From: Arcuatula senhousia
Lineage: Eukaryota; Mollusca; Bivalvia; Mytilida; Mytilidae
NCBI GenBank assembly: GCA_963971305.1
Contig: OZ020305.1
Coordinates: 14,541,001 to 14,605,000 of the forward strand
Length of the DNA: 64,000 nt
Direction of reading: 5' to 3'
Notes under the pieces: model-generated
What the model was told of the DNA's origin: nothing
What the model saw: the letters and a program-made list of their open reading frames with translations, nothing else
Database searches by the model: none
Shown here: positions 33,547 through 44,838 of the stretch, piece after piece
Numbering within the stretch: position 1 is the stretch's first letter
Layout: each line of letters begins with the position of its first letter
Translations under genes and position numbers: made by a program

Positions 33547-34866
33547 GGTAGCACAATACAAAAGTGATTAAATTCTATCAAAAATTTTATTTATACCTTT
33601 TTAAATACTACTAAATATCAATTTTCAAATGGTGCAAAAATATTTTCAGAACACCTCATAATTAATGAGCTGTGGTGATACTTGAATAATAAGAGCACAT
33701 GTTATTTAAGCTGTAAATAAACCATGAAGGAAGGGTTTATCTATAACAGCTGGTAAGTTTTGAATTTGAAGAGTATTTATAAGATGGACCTGAGATAAGG
33801 TCAATATGATGTTAATACCCCCCCCCCCCAAATTCTAAAATAAGTGTAGGGGTATGCATTTTGGCCTATATTTAGTGTTTGTTTTGATGACAATTGGTTT
33901 AAATGTCAAATAAATGTTGATTTATGATGATCTAAGAATTCTATAGTACTCCCATGGTAGAAACATGCCATTTGATCTAGTAAATGGGACTGAAAGTATG
34001 AAATTGATATTTGAGGGCTTTTCAACTTTCATTTTTCATGCAAAAAGTAAAGTTTGATCGAATAGGTACCCCAAAGTTGCTGGTTTAGTGATATGTTATT
34101 CAAAGGTCTATTATCAACAAAACTGTGACTCAGATTTTTGATTAAAGCTTTAGAAAATATCATATGGCAAATTTAATGTAGTGACCCCTTATGCAATAGA
34201 TATTTGTACATAAAATATTGCTATGTTTGAGAATAGAATGTGATAGGAAAATTCTGAGACATGGTTTCGGAAGTCATGCAGTGTATATTATATCAAAGAA
34301 GCAGAGGTAACAATGGGGAATCCGAATGTCAAAAGTCCGAAAGGACAGAGACAAAACCAGTAAACACCAACAAGAACAGGACAAAAACAGACAACATGTA
34401 AAACATGGAAACACAAAATAACTGAATATCAAATCAACAACGCGAACTCCAATCGAAACAAGAATGAACTCATGTGCTCCGGAAGAGTAAGCAGTTTCTG
34501 CTTGCTATAGCACACCCATCGCGTTGCCAATAGTCCATTCAGCGTGTCAAATACGGTAAAGGAAGACGAAACAAAACCCTATGACAAACCAACATCTGCA
34601 CTCATCTGAGAGAGCGAAATCCCAATTTAAGGAGATATTTGTAATGCAAGGATAGCTAATATCATTTGAGTCAGTTATGTTTAAATTTTTACTTTTTTGC
34701 AGCTTTTTCTTTTGTTTTATGTTGTAGTTTACTTATATAGGTATCATCATAAAGGTTTACCTTTTTTCAATGGTGTTTTATTTATTATAATTGGTGAAAT
34801 AATAAGAAAGTTATTTAGGTTTAAGGTGTGATGGTCGGACTAAAGCAATCTTTGTAATGTGCTGCC
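33547..34866. mobile_element. Second TTAA-flanked MITE, interrupted by a Penelope-like fragment
   Basis: Ends 'ggtagcacaatacaaa' and 'tttgtaatgtgctgcc' are inverted repeats, flanked by TTAA at 33543-33546 and 34867-34870. The body is non-coding and AT-rich with a C-tract near 33820. Between 34299 and 34628 it is interrupted by a reverse-oriented retroelement tail, which accounts for a quarter of its 1.3-kb length. Confidence 0.65.
34299..34628 (-). mobile_element. Penelope-like 3'-end fragment
   Basis: The reverse complement matches 21690-22024 of the + strand copy: it ends 'acctctgcttc' and contains 'gttctttcc..tttgacacgctgaatgg'-type sequence and 'cggacttttgacattcgg'. It is a short 3'-anchored truncation, typical of retrotransposition that stopped early, lying inside the TTAA-flanked MITE. 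Confidence 0.75.
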
Positions 34867-34870
34867 TTAA

Positions 34871-36265
34871 CGGATAAGAAAATGAATAACACGGTTATTG
34901 TAGCGATCGATGACCATCGGGTGCGATGAGTTATTCATTTATGTGCAAAATATAAACCCGTTTGAGGTTTAATAACATTACATTTAGGTAACTTAAGACA
35001 GTATAGTTTCATCAGTTACAGAGTATTAATGCAGAAAAATAAATAAATCTGTCTTCATTGTACTCAATCGATTCTCCAGCAACAATAAATATTACCATAA
35101 TGTGATACATGTAACCAGGATAATGACAAAGATTAAATGGCGTGGTTACATCAGGGAATCTTCGTTTACCGGACAAAAACAAATCAAACATAATGGTTCT
35201 TAGGTTGTGAAGGCTTATCCTATTGTAAGACTTATTAACTTTGAAATAGTTTTACTGGGCCGATTCTACAACATTTTTAGTGTATACATAGAAACTGATT
35301 AAATCAACGAGTTTTCAAAGCTATTTGACTCTGGAATGTGTAAATATGTCTTGACGGTAACATGGTAAAAGTGTTTATAGAAAATATCGTGTCGTTAGAA
35401 ATTATAGGCACAAATATACTAAAACTTACAATCCAAGTACAGCACGAAACAAATCGAAATGTTTATTTAGCTTATAAAAAACAAACATCATTATATAATA
35501 ACCAATATTATATACTCATATAAAAATCTTTATTGTGATTCGCTAAGACATTTCTTTCCCCTCGAAAAGGAAGGTCACCCTCGGGACAAGCCCTCGGGTG
35601 ACCTTACTTTCTCGGGGAAAGAAAACACCGGGTCACACACCAACTAGGGTGATAATTGTATAATAATAACCACCGGGAAATGCGTTGATGTGCAAGCATT
35701 TAATATAAACGACAAAAACACATACACCATTTTTCGAAGAATCAATTAAATAGAATTCAAGTGAATGTACATGTAAATTGGTATCTTAATGCATATGGAA
35801 AATGTCTCATCGATATCATGAAGGCGAAAAAGAATGGTTCAAAAATAATTTGTATTTGGTGTGTTATTTTTTGGTCATTTGCATCATTACATGAAAATTA
35901 TATGACCAGATTCGTTTTAGGAGTTATATGTCAAATAAGCTTTTATGCGTCATGTTTTTTTTTAAACTATTCAAGTTGTATGTCCATATCAATCAAATCA
36001 TATTTAAGGACTCATTGAGGACAAATAAATACAGCCCCTAGACAATATTCATAGAAATAAAGAACACTTTGTCGCAGGTTGTTGACAGCGATTTAGAATA
36101 AACCTTTCATGGTCTACAATGATGTACTTATACATTTAATTGAATGACATATAGTATATTTTAAGTATGATTCCTTTTTTTGTCTTTTGGGGGCTTTTAA
36201 GATTGCATGGTCATCCTTGTTTCTTTTTTGCTACAGTTACATATATGATTTCGTTTACTTTATAG
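34871..36265. other. End of gene B intron 1; no exon seen
   Basis: AT-rich. It holds an imperfect hairpin at 35553-35625 ('ttctttcccctcg' ... 'cgaggggaaag'-like arms with 'aaggtcaccctcggg' inside). An ORF at 35818-36018 opens with a hydrophobic stretch, but no donor in usable phase was found. Confidence 0.45.
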
Positions 36266-36350
36266 AGACCTGGTTGTTTGCCAGTGGACACAAGGATAAG
36301 ATGTATCTGGTTTAACCAAAAGTGTAAATCAGATTCGGATTGTAAAAAAG
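36266..36350 (+). CDS. Gene B exon 2: first half of WAP domain 1
   Basis: After the acceptor 'actttatag' the phase-0 frame reads RPGCLPVDTRIRC, IWFNQKC and KSDSDCKKG and reaches a donor (gtaaaa) at 36351. It supplies cysteines 1-4 of a WAP domain with the typical 'SDSDC' motif. The other half is the next exon. It is the only exon with a phase-0 start, which fits exon 1. Confidence 0.82.
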
Positions 36351-36884
36351 GTAAAAAATAAAAACAGTGGTGCAGGGGCTGATCAAAGTGGAGGTGCTTT
36401 CCTTGAACAAGAACCATCATTTTCTTTAGAAATTCCTTCTTTAATCAATACTGTTACATGTATTTCGCATCTTTATTTTACATAAAATGCGTTATTGATA
36501 CTATTTGTGACGTTAAAGTTTAAAGTATTTTATATGAATTATTGGGTTGTTTTTTTCTTTGTATTTGTTAAACCCCCTTTGGGGCGCTTAAAAGTCAATG
36601 TTTTGTATATGACATTTTTGAAAATGAAAACTAAACAATTTACAAATAAAAACATAGAAGATCATGTAATCTTGATGCAAAGTATAAGAAATTGACTCAA
36701 AGAATAAGACTTCAGAATGTCAAAATCTAAAAAATAAAACATCAATGCAAACGACACAAATTGGAAGAAACAGATAATGTAAGAAATACACAAATAGCAC
36801 AACTGTCATCTGCAAACAATAATATTATTTGTTTAACATATAACATGTACATGCATAAATTGATATCATAATATCTTATTTCAG

Positions 36885-36929
36885 GGGAGATATGTTGTCC
36901 GAACGCTTGTGGAACCCAATGCACAGCAA
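36885..36929 (+). CDS. Gene B exon 3: second half of WAP domain 1
   Basis: A 45-base exon, GEICCPNACGTQCTA, between 'ttatttcag' and gtaagt. It provides the Cys-Cys pair and cysteines 7 and 8 that complete the WAP begun at 36266. It is 1-1 phase. The intron inside a WAP domain contrasts with the single-exon WAP domains at 1749 and 48934. Confidence 0.82.
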
Positions 36930-39181
36930 GTAAGTGTAATGAAATAAAATTTGAATGTTATAACTTAAGGTTCATGGTTATACTTCGAATAAAATGGTAG
37001 AAATTTGACCTATTTTTTCGTCTATGTACGACTTACTTTCCGTTTAAATTGTACCAGAAATAAAGCATGAATTATCCCTGAATAACCTCTATAAAACCGA
37101 TTGTGTTCTCTCTAGTGGAATTGGACTTTGATCGATGTGATTTTTATTGTGTGTTTGGTTTTTGTGCTTTGTCTTGGAATATTGATAGGGGGAAGGTTGG
37201 GCCCAAAAAACTAGTTTAACCCCGCAACATATTACATGTGCCTGTCCTAAGCCAGGAATCTTTGACAAAGCTTTCGTTTGTACTTGTCATTTTGATGTTT
37301 TCTGTTCCTTGTTTAAGAAGGGGGTCTATCCGTGAATATTTCAGGGCTGGATTTGAATTATATGCATTTTATTTAGACCATTGGCCAATTGCAGAACTGC
37401 GAGCATTGAAATGGCCTCGTTGCAGGCTGCTGGCGGTTGTCCGTTGTGGTTTTTCTAAATTGGCGTTTGATTGTGTGCTGTGTCGCGTACACTTATTCCA
37501 CATCTCATTATTTTCTATTAAACGACAGTGTAACGGCGTCAAGATATAAGAATGGCCGATTGATTTAACTTCCAGTTTACAAGATACTTTTGTTGTTTTA
37601 TCTATTCATTTTCTTTCCGTTTAAATTGTACCAGAAATAAAGCATGAATTATCCCTAAATAACCTCCATAAAACCGATTGTGAGTAGATTTAATAAAACC
37701 AATAATGAAAATACCTTGCATGTGGAGGCCAAATGACAGTGCATTGTTGATATAATTATAAACGTGAAGCGCTTTCTAAGTTCTGCAATGAATCCTCAAA
37801 CCAATTCTAAGGGCAACTGTGTAACATTCAATTGTATCCCCGTGAAATAATTTCCTTAGGAAAACATTTAATATCAAATAACCTCATAGATACTTTCTTA
37901 TTATTAAATGTTTTTCATTGTTATCAAATTATGTCGTTCTTAACTTGATATGTCATGAAAAGTGTTCACATAGAAGGTGATATCCAATCAATGATAAATG
38001 GAGCTTTAACTCACAAATAACTCACAAAAAAGTCCACGATTTATTTCTACAGATTATCCCTACAATCTATCACATTGAAGCAGGATGATTTTGATTTTGA
38101 TATTTGATTGTTGAATTTCTCCCTGGATAATATTGCATTAATAAATAATATCCAGGATAAGTTTTCATAATTAGAAATTATCCAGTTAAATATAACCAAA
38201 CTTCATTCCAAGAATCATAGATACATTATCGTCAATATTATACGGGGTGAGATCTAATCCCCCAGGATAATATTTTATTATTAAATAGTATCCAGGACCA
38301 TAAAACATCTAGTATTATTTATTAAAGTTTAATGATTTTATCCATGTCCAGGATAATTTTTCATAATTAGAAATTATCCAGTTAAATATCCCCCAGAATA
38401 ATATTTCATCATTAAATTTTATCTACATGATCTATAGACCATAAATCACCTAGTAGTATTTAATTAAAGTTTACCAATTTTATCAATGTTGTCCAGGATG
38501 ATATTTGATAGTTGAATATCTTCTGGGATTGTTTCTCGTTGTGAATTGTTATCTATGATATTTCAGTTATACATGTATGTTTCAAAAACCTAAAAAGAAG
38601 ACTATCAAAACATAAGAGAAAGCTAGATATTTAAAGTGATTTTCTGGACAAAATATATGTTACATTTGTACAATGTACTGCTTTTAACTCTTATTTTTTT
38701 TCTGAAAGTTGCAATCAGCAGTATGTGCGAACATCATGAGTTTTAAAAGCATGTTTAATTTACATTAATGCAACATAGCCCTTCTTTATATCAATCAAAC
38801 TTTCATAACTGATAAAGATTATCAAATTAAGAACATGTAAAAACAGTTCAGTGTCAACTCAAGAACCAGTTTTACATGTGGACAATATTAAATGCTCGTA
38901 AGATACTTTCCGACATTTCATTTCTTTGTGACAAATGAATGGTTAAACAGTGGATACTTTTTCTGATGGGTGGAAAGTTTTCTATTATGAAATTGTGTCC
39001 TAAGGAAAACATTTATATATACTTTGATATGTTTGAAATTGATATTATGTTTGTATTTATCAAACAACTAGCTTAAAATAAAATAGTTTTATGTTTTAAA
39101 ATATAACACTCAATGTTACGGGCTGCATTGAAACAATATGCTTTTGCACAAATCCGAGAATATTGTATTTGTTTACTGCAG
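36930..39181 (+). other. Gene B intron 3
   Basis: No exon seen. 37185-37515 is a dispersed repeat ending 'gtacacttattccacatctc', shared in reverse with 57618-57645. 'ttccgtttaaattgtaccag' plus 'aaataaagcatgaattatcc' occurs twice (37038 and 37615). 38080-38560 is a local duplication of 'taattagaaattatccagtt' and 'ccaggataat' units. Confidence 0.55.
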
Positions 39182-39346
39182 ATATTTGTTCCTTGCCTAA
39201 ACAACCTGGGACTTGCAAAGCTTACATCCCGAGCTATTTCTATAACAGCGTTACACAGAAGTGTGACAAATTTATATATGGCGGGTGTGGTGGCAATGAC
39301 AACAGATTTACAACGCTTGACTTGTGTAACGACGCATGCAATCCAG
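39182..39346 (+). CDS. Gene B exon 4: Kunitz domain 1
   Basis: A complete BPTI/Kunitz domain in one exon. It begins ICSLPKQPGTCKAYIPSYFY, has all six cysteines in register, the FIYGGCGGNDNRF core and LCNDAC at the end. The residue after the second Cys, the P1 site in the family, is Lys, which predicts a trypsin-like protease target if it is a working inhibitor. It acts outside the cell. Splice sites are 'tactgcag' and gtaaac, phase 1-1. Confidence 0.92.
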
Positions 39347-39738
39347 GTAAACATTGAAAAAAAATTCAACAACTTCTGAGAAGAATTTTCAATATTTCTC
39401 GTTCATCTTTGTTCATAATATTTCAATAATATAAGAAACCAAAATAGAGTAAAATAAATGAATATGATTTACTGGAATATTGTTATTATTTATTCGTATA
39501 GGTTTAACATTGCTTTTACAAATTATATGTAAGACGGTTTGACTAAAATTTGATTTTATTAGGTATTTATTATTGCATAGAACCTATACATCTCCAAGGT
39601 CTAGTTTTGACATTCTGTACTTGCCTTGTAATTTGCAAATTTCAGACAGTTATTGTCCTTTTATCCAACAGAGGTCAATATTCTGTCTATTATTTCCAGC
39701 ATTGATAATTTTGATATCTCCATATTTTGATTTGACAG

Positions 39739-39909
39739 ATAATATTTGTGAGCTTCCTCCTGACTCCGGTCCATGCGAAGCCCTTGTAAAACGATTTTAT
39801 TACGATATATCGTCAAACACCTGTCGGCGTTTCAACTATGGCGGCTGCAAAGGAAACAAAAACAACTTTAAAAGTAAACGCTTATGTAAACGAGCTTGTG
39901 GACACTCTG
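39739..39909 (+). CDS. Gene B exon 5: Kunitz domain 2
   Basis: A second complete Kunitz domain: ICELPPDSGPCEALVKRFYY, six cysteines, FNYGGCKGNKNNF and LCKRACG. The P1 position is Glu (GPCEA), unlike the basic or large hydrophobic residues of most trypsin/chymotrypsin inhibitors, so it may target a Glu-specific protease, bind something else or be purely structural. It is bounded by 'ttgacag' and gtaaat, phase 1-1. Confidence 0.9.
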
Positions 39910-40186
39910 GTAAATATAAGATACGAACCCGGGGGAAGACCCTCAATATTAAATAGTGCCATTTTCTATTTTCTATGCGTCAAAGTCATCAATAGAACTA
40001 TAATATAAATGTTTTCCCACGAACAAAATATTAAAATATTTTTTTAATTGATACAGGGTATTTGGCTTTATTACTTTGGTTTTCTTTATGACCCAAATTC
40101 TTCCTCAACGCAAATGCAACTTATAAATTTCAAAAATTTATTTATAATGCAATGAACATTCTTTATTTGTTTTACTCTTATTTCAG

Positions 40187-40351
40187 TTTGCAGTCTCCCA
40201 AAAGACCCAGGACAGGGCAGAGCTCATTTCAAACGATATTATTACAATTCCATTACTGGTAAATGTGAACAGTTTATATTTGGAGGCGGCACTGGCAATG
40301 GAAACAATTTTAAATCCAAACGAGCTTGTAGAAGAACCTGTGAAAAGAAAA
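40187..40351 (+). CDS. Gene B exon 6: Kunitz domain 3 lacking the C14-C38 disulphide pair
   Basis: The fold is clear (VCSLPKDPGQGRAHFKRYYY, FIFGGGTGNGNNF, RACRRTCEKK). But the second cysteine is Gly (PGQGR instead of PG-x-C) and the fourth is also Gly (GGG instead of GGC). In BPTI these two bond to each other, so exactly one disulphide partner pair has been lost together while the other four cysteines remain. The binding loop would be more flexible, and inhibition is doubtful or altered. Splice sites 'tatttcag' and gtaagt are good and the frame is intact. Confidence 0.88.
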
Positions 40352-42826
40352 GTAAGTTTTCAATTTTACTTTAAGGATGTTCGCTACTATTTTTGAAAAT
40401 AAAAAGGTTTCACACTTGATACCTTAAATAAAAAGATAATAGGTTAAACTAAGCAAAAAAAAATGATAGGTTCGTGGCCTCGTTTTCAAGATGATTGACG
40501 TTTATATTTTGGCGGGAAAAGGTTTTCTCTGACTTTTTCATAGGTTTATCATTAGTAATAGTTAGCTGTTTAAACCAATGACAGTATAAATAGGATTGAA
40601 TAAAACTTTGTTGATCACTTCTTTGTTATATTTAAGACCAAAAGAAAATAAGGGGCTCGTGGCAAAAAAACCCTATTTTGATGACTAAAACCAGAGGATT
40701 CTGATAAAATTACAGAAATATCAAAACGAGACCAGCGAGCATCTCCTCACAGTTCCAGTTCCCGTCCCACGGCCCGTAGACTTATCACTGCACCAGGCTT
40801 TCCGGACTTCATTTTTTATTACCTCTAGTGACCACACTGTGACCTATTGTAACCCAGTTTTCTTACTTACAAACCATGACAAGTACTGACTGTAACAAAA
40901 TACAATACACAACCACGTAGATTATAGTATAGCCCAAAAACACTTATTAATCCTCCACTTTAGAATAGTGCGTGTTTGCTGGAACCGGTTTTACAACAAA
41001 TTTAATCTATTTTGCTTAGTAAAAAATATGGGATATAAAGTTGGTATTTTGATAAACAGTGATAGAAAAAATTAACAATTCATTGATATTAAAATTTTCG
41101 ACAAGAATCATGTCGAATTCATGAAAGTATCCAGCAGTGGGGATTATCCGGTACTACATTCAGTCGGTAAGGATAAGAACCTACTGCAAAGGAGTTTGCC
41201 TTTAAGCATCTTGTGTAAAAAATATTATATTAAATGGAAACACCCAAGCAACATCAACTGTCATTTCCGGTTACCAAATCGTTTTTGTAAACTTTTCTTA
41301 ACGGATTCCGATATTAGCAACTTTATTGTTTAGTACGGCAAAAAATCAACGAAGGAAGCAGAGGTACCAATAGGGTATCCGAATGTCAGTAGTCCGAAAG
41401 GGCAGAGAAAAAACCAGCAAACACCAACAAGAACGGGACAAAAACAGACAACATGTAAAACATGGAAACACAAAATAACTGAATATCAATCAACAACGCG
41501 AACTCCAGTCGAAACACGAGAGAAATCAGGTGTTCCAGAAGAGTAAGCAGTTCCTGCTTGATTTACCACACCCGTCGCGTTTTCAATAGTCCATTCAGCG
41601 TGTCAAATCCGGTAAAGGAAGACAAAACCAAACCCTATGACAAACCGACGCACTCCTCTGGGAGATCGAAATCCCTTATTTGTCTATATGTGCATGATGT
41701 CTTCCGTAAAATTTCTTGAGTGAAGACAGCAACCGAGGAGCAACATAACCTTGTGTGAGCAATTTTTGCGTAAGACGTGTCGCTCTGCTAAGGAAATCGA
41801 TGTAAGTCCCGCACGCTCTGTAGTAACGAATCAATTGAGATACGTAAACTCCATAAGCTGGAGCGGACGGAATGTCGCTACAATAGAAGGGAAAGTTGAC
41901 GATTGGAAAGTTGAAGTCATCACGTTTGTCATAGAGCTTTGTTAAAGTCGTCCTTGAATGTCAATTTCGAGATGTAGACCTGAATATGAAGCAGACTTCC
42001 TAGAATCCGTTGTGTCCTTAATCTTAACACCAAAACGGACACAAAAGGGTGTGTTCTGCTTGGAATGAAATATGTTATATGGTATAAAACTTCCCACACG
42101 TCGTGTCTGGTGTAAATTTTCTGTTAATTTAAATAAACTTTTCTTCACCACTATTGCATGACTTGCTGCTATATTTTCTCCTTTACGGACGGACCATTTA
42201 ACTTAAAGGGGGGATTTTGGTTTTTTGTTTTGGTCAGAAAGTTTTTTTTTCTCGCAGAGTCTACTTTTTAAGTGCAAATGTTTGGAAACAAAATTAAAAT
42301 TTGTAACCGTGCATTATTTTGTAGAAATTATTTGAAAAGATGATTCAAATTTGTCTATTTACATATAATTCTAATTATAGGGAAAAGGTTTTTATTTAAT
42401 TTAACACAGAATATACCCTTTTACTACCTAAATTCTTTGAAATAAATTTATATAATTATAGGCTCATCATCCAGTTTCTCCATAAATCTGAAAAAAGTTA
42501 ATGTTTCCTACACAATTTTATACAAATTACATCCCTTTTAAACACAGGAGATATAAATTATAAAATGAATATCACAGTTTGTTATTCGATTTAACTTTTT
42601 TTTTGTTATTATTAATCATACATGTACTAACAACATTTTAACAAAGAAATAGCATTTTTTGCTTGAAAAATAGTTAATATGGTCAGTATGGGGTTGCTGT
42701 ACACACGTAAAGTAAGTTCCTTTGTTGAAATCTTGTGAAATTTTCCAAAGTATTTTAGTGATTGTTAACTTCGACTAACATGCTCTGAACTTTCATTTAA
42801 ACATTGTTTATTTTTCTTCGATATAG
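40352..42826 (+). other. Gene B intron 6
   Basis: No exon seen. It contains a reverse Penelope-like fragment (41354-42030) and one end of the 'gaccatttaac' MITE family (42185-42260). The remainder is AT-rich. Confidence 0.55.
41354..42030 (-). pseudogene. Penelope-like retroelement 3' fragment
   Basis: The reverse complement matches 21330-22024: the coding part (Tyr-Asp-Lys-Arg region, 'LIRY' region) is recognisable but split by stops, and the end is 'accctattggtacctctgc'. It is 5'-truncated, with an internal gap near 41700. It is a second reverse-oriented copy besides 34299. Confidence 0.75.
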
Positions 42827-42880
42827 TCCGACCTCGACCACCAGTTACAAAGCCACCGCCACCACCGACTACTAATCCAG
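42827..42880 (+). CDS. Gene B exon 7: Pro-rich linker
   Basis: A 54-base exon, RPRPPVTKPPPPPTTNP, between 'cgatatag' and gtaaag, phase 1-1. Its role is probably a stiff spacer between the Kunitz block and the Lustrin block. Confidence 0.78.
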
Positions 42881-43002
42881 GTAAAGTTGAGATAAAAACA
42901 GACCTAAATGAATACATGATTGTGTATACATACTTTACATAGCTTAAGATCTGAAACCATGTCTTTTTATAATTGCAATTTGTTTTGATGTTTGTAAAAA
43001 GG

Positions 43003-43272
43003 CATTCTGGGTGCCCGAGTCGTCTAAGGCGCAGGTTTAAGTACCACACTATTGATCACTAGCCGATCACCTCTAAGGCGATGTTCGAGTCTCGTTTGTA
43101 ATTAACGAAAAAAAAAGGACTTCCCCACCTGTAAGTGATTAGATTTGTCAGTTACCTTTACATATATGATGTTGGTGGTTTCTCCGGGTACTCCGATTTC
43201 CTCCACCAGTAAAACTGACCAACCTTCAAAGCCAAGTTGCGTCGATAAAGGGCGTTTAACACCAACACACAT
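43003..43272 (+). mobile_element. tRNA-derived SINE
   Basis: Head 'gtgcccgagtcgtctaagg', B-box-like 'gatgttcgagtctcg', body 'gatttgtcagttacctt' and 'ggtttctccgggtactcc', and tail 'tgcgtcgataaagggcgttt' match the SINE at 30064. It sits in intron 7 of gene B in the same orientation as the gene. Confidence 0.75.
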
Positions 43273-44304
43273 GTAAAATTTTCGTGCATTTCATTTTTAT
43301 TTTTACATGGCTATCTACATGTACCTATCTTCACGGTTTAACAAGTCAAACATAAGGTCAAGGGTAAGGAATAAAAAAGTATAATTTATAGTTTTCTGTT
43401 CTTCTCGACTGTGTTGATGTTGCTCCGTTACGTATTTCACTTGTGTAACTATGCATGACTTGTTCAGCTGCATCTCAACCAATGACATTTTTATGCTTTT
43501 AAGGAAACTGGCATGTATCCAAAACTTAAGTTCTTTTAAAAGTAAAAACACCTTTGTAAATTTTAAGTAGTTGTTCATTTGTTTTATTATCGTTGTAATT
43601 AGTTTTCTATTGTAGTGTGTTCTTTATGATTAGTTATATATTGCAATGTGTTCATTGTAGTTTAATTTTTATTTAAGTGAGCTCTTTTTAATTGTTATTT
43701 TACCTACTTATCTAGTCTGACTTTTGGTTTTATCGACGGTCTTTTGACTTTACTTTTTACCGATTTTTTAGTTATATATCTCAGCTTATTTATGTTCCTA
43801 TTATGGCTCAAATATCACCGACGGAACATTCAGTAAACAACAATCAATTAATGAATCATAAGATTATTTATAATTATGAATTTAAATGAAAAAGCTTACA
43901 TGTTTGGAGATTTGTTTCTCAACTACAGATTAAAACTAAACGGATATTACTCTAAGATATCACTTGAACGTTTTAGTCAGTCACATTTATTTAAAAAAAA
44001 AAAAACCAAGATACTCAGTGATCAAAATAGGAAATGTTGAAGCTCCATCATGTCCAATGAAAATTTCCCTGGAAACCTATCATTATAGTTTGATTTTCTT
44101 CAGATTTTGCAATATAAATTTCTTTCACTATCGTACACTGTTTTGCAAATTTTCAGTAATTTCAAACAACACAATTTAATCTAAAGTGTTGGGTACCCCC
44201 TTAAAAAGAGCAAACATTTTTAAGATTATTTGGATATTCATGTACTATTTTTATCATTTGATGTTTCCAAATTTGAAAATTCCTATATTTTGTTGAAATT
44301 GTAG

Positions 44305-44424
44305 TTTGCCAAAAAGGAAAACCATTATATAGAGATTGTCAGGGTCTAGGAGGTAAACCCTGTCCGTCGGGATATTTTTGTAGCAGGGATCGTACAAACA
44401 GCAAACCAGTGTGTTGTCAAATTC
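44305..44424 (+). CDS. Gene B exon 8: Lustrin module, type 1
   Basis: Six-cysteine module from VCQKGKPLYRDC through CPSGYFC to PVCCQI, between 'aaattgtag' and gtaagt. Phase 1-1, 120 bases. It is nearly identical to exon 12 (50140): six base differences by eye and only one amino-acid change (Arg to Pro). It pairs with exon 9 to form a duplicated two-exon unit. Confidence 0.88.
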
Positions 44425-44709
44425 GTAAGTATGTTATTAGTATATGACTATGTGCAACCATTTGCACAAATATTGTAAATGTAACCATAAAAATTTCTTA
44501 ACGCGCACTTTTAAAAGCACATCAATATTCATTTTTGTAAAAAGAAACTGTATGTATATTTACATTCAAATATGGAATGCGTTTGTTTTAATCTCACTAA
44601 ATAACGATAAAATCAACAAGCGAAATTATAAACATGACATCTTCTACAACTCATTTTTACAAAACAATCTATGATATTGGAGAGTAAAAGTGTACATATT
44701 TCATTTAAG

Positions 44710-44838
44710 CATGTAAGGATGGACGACCACATCCTACTGCCACCTGTAGTCAGTTTGCGGGTTCCACGTGTCCAGCAGGTTATAGTTGTCTAGGGGGACC
44801 TGCGGATGAATACTTTGCTTGTTGTCCAGTAAGACCAG
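44710..44838 (+). CDS. Gene B exon 9: Lustrin module, type 2
   Basis: Six cysteines: CKDGRPHPTATC, STCPAGYSC, EYFACCPVRP. Acceptor 'catttaag', donor gtaaat. It is homologous to exon 13 (50534) and to the gene A exon at 1403. Confidence 0.88.

Larger units (their letters stand above)
5609..36265 (+). other. Gene B intron 1 (about 30.7 kb), hosting two opposite-strand zinc-finger genes
   Basis: No further Kunitz, WAP or Lustrin exon was found in this stretch. It holds the two C2H2 genes on the - strand and most of the mobile elements of the window. The intron is inferred from matching phase 0 at both ends and from the lack of another convincing signal-peptide exon near 36 kb. The segment 5609-6875 itself is AT-rich and shows nothing identifiable. 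Confidence 0.5.

Noticed and set aside
35818..36018. Possible alternative signal-peptide exon just upstream of gene B exon 2
   Set aside because: Hydrophobic start but no consensus donor in phase 0 within reach; the exon at 5540 has both signal peptide and donor.
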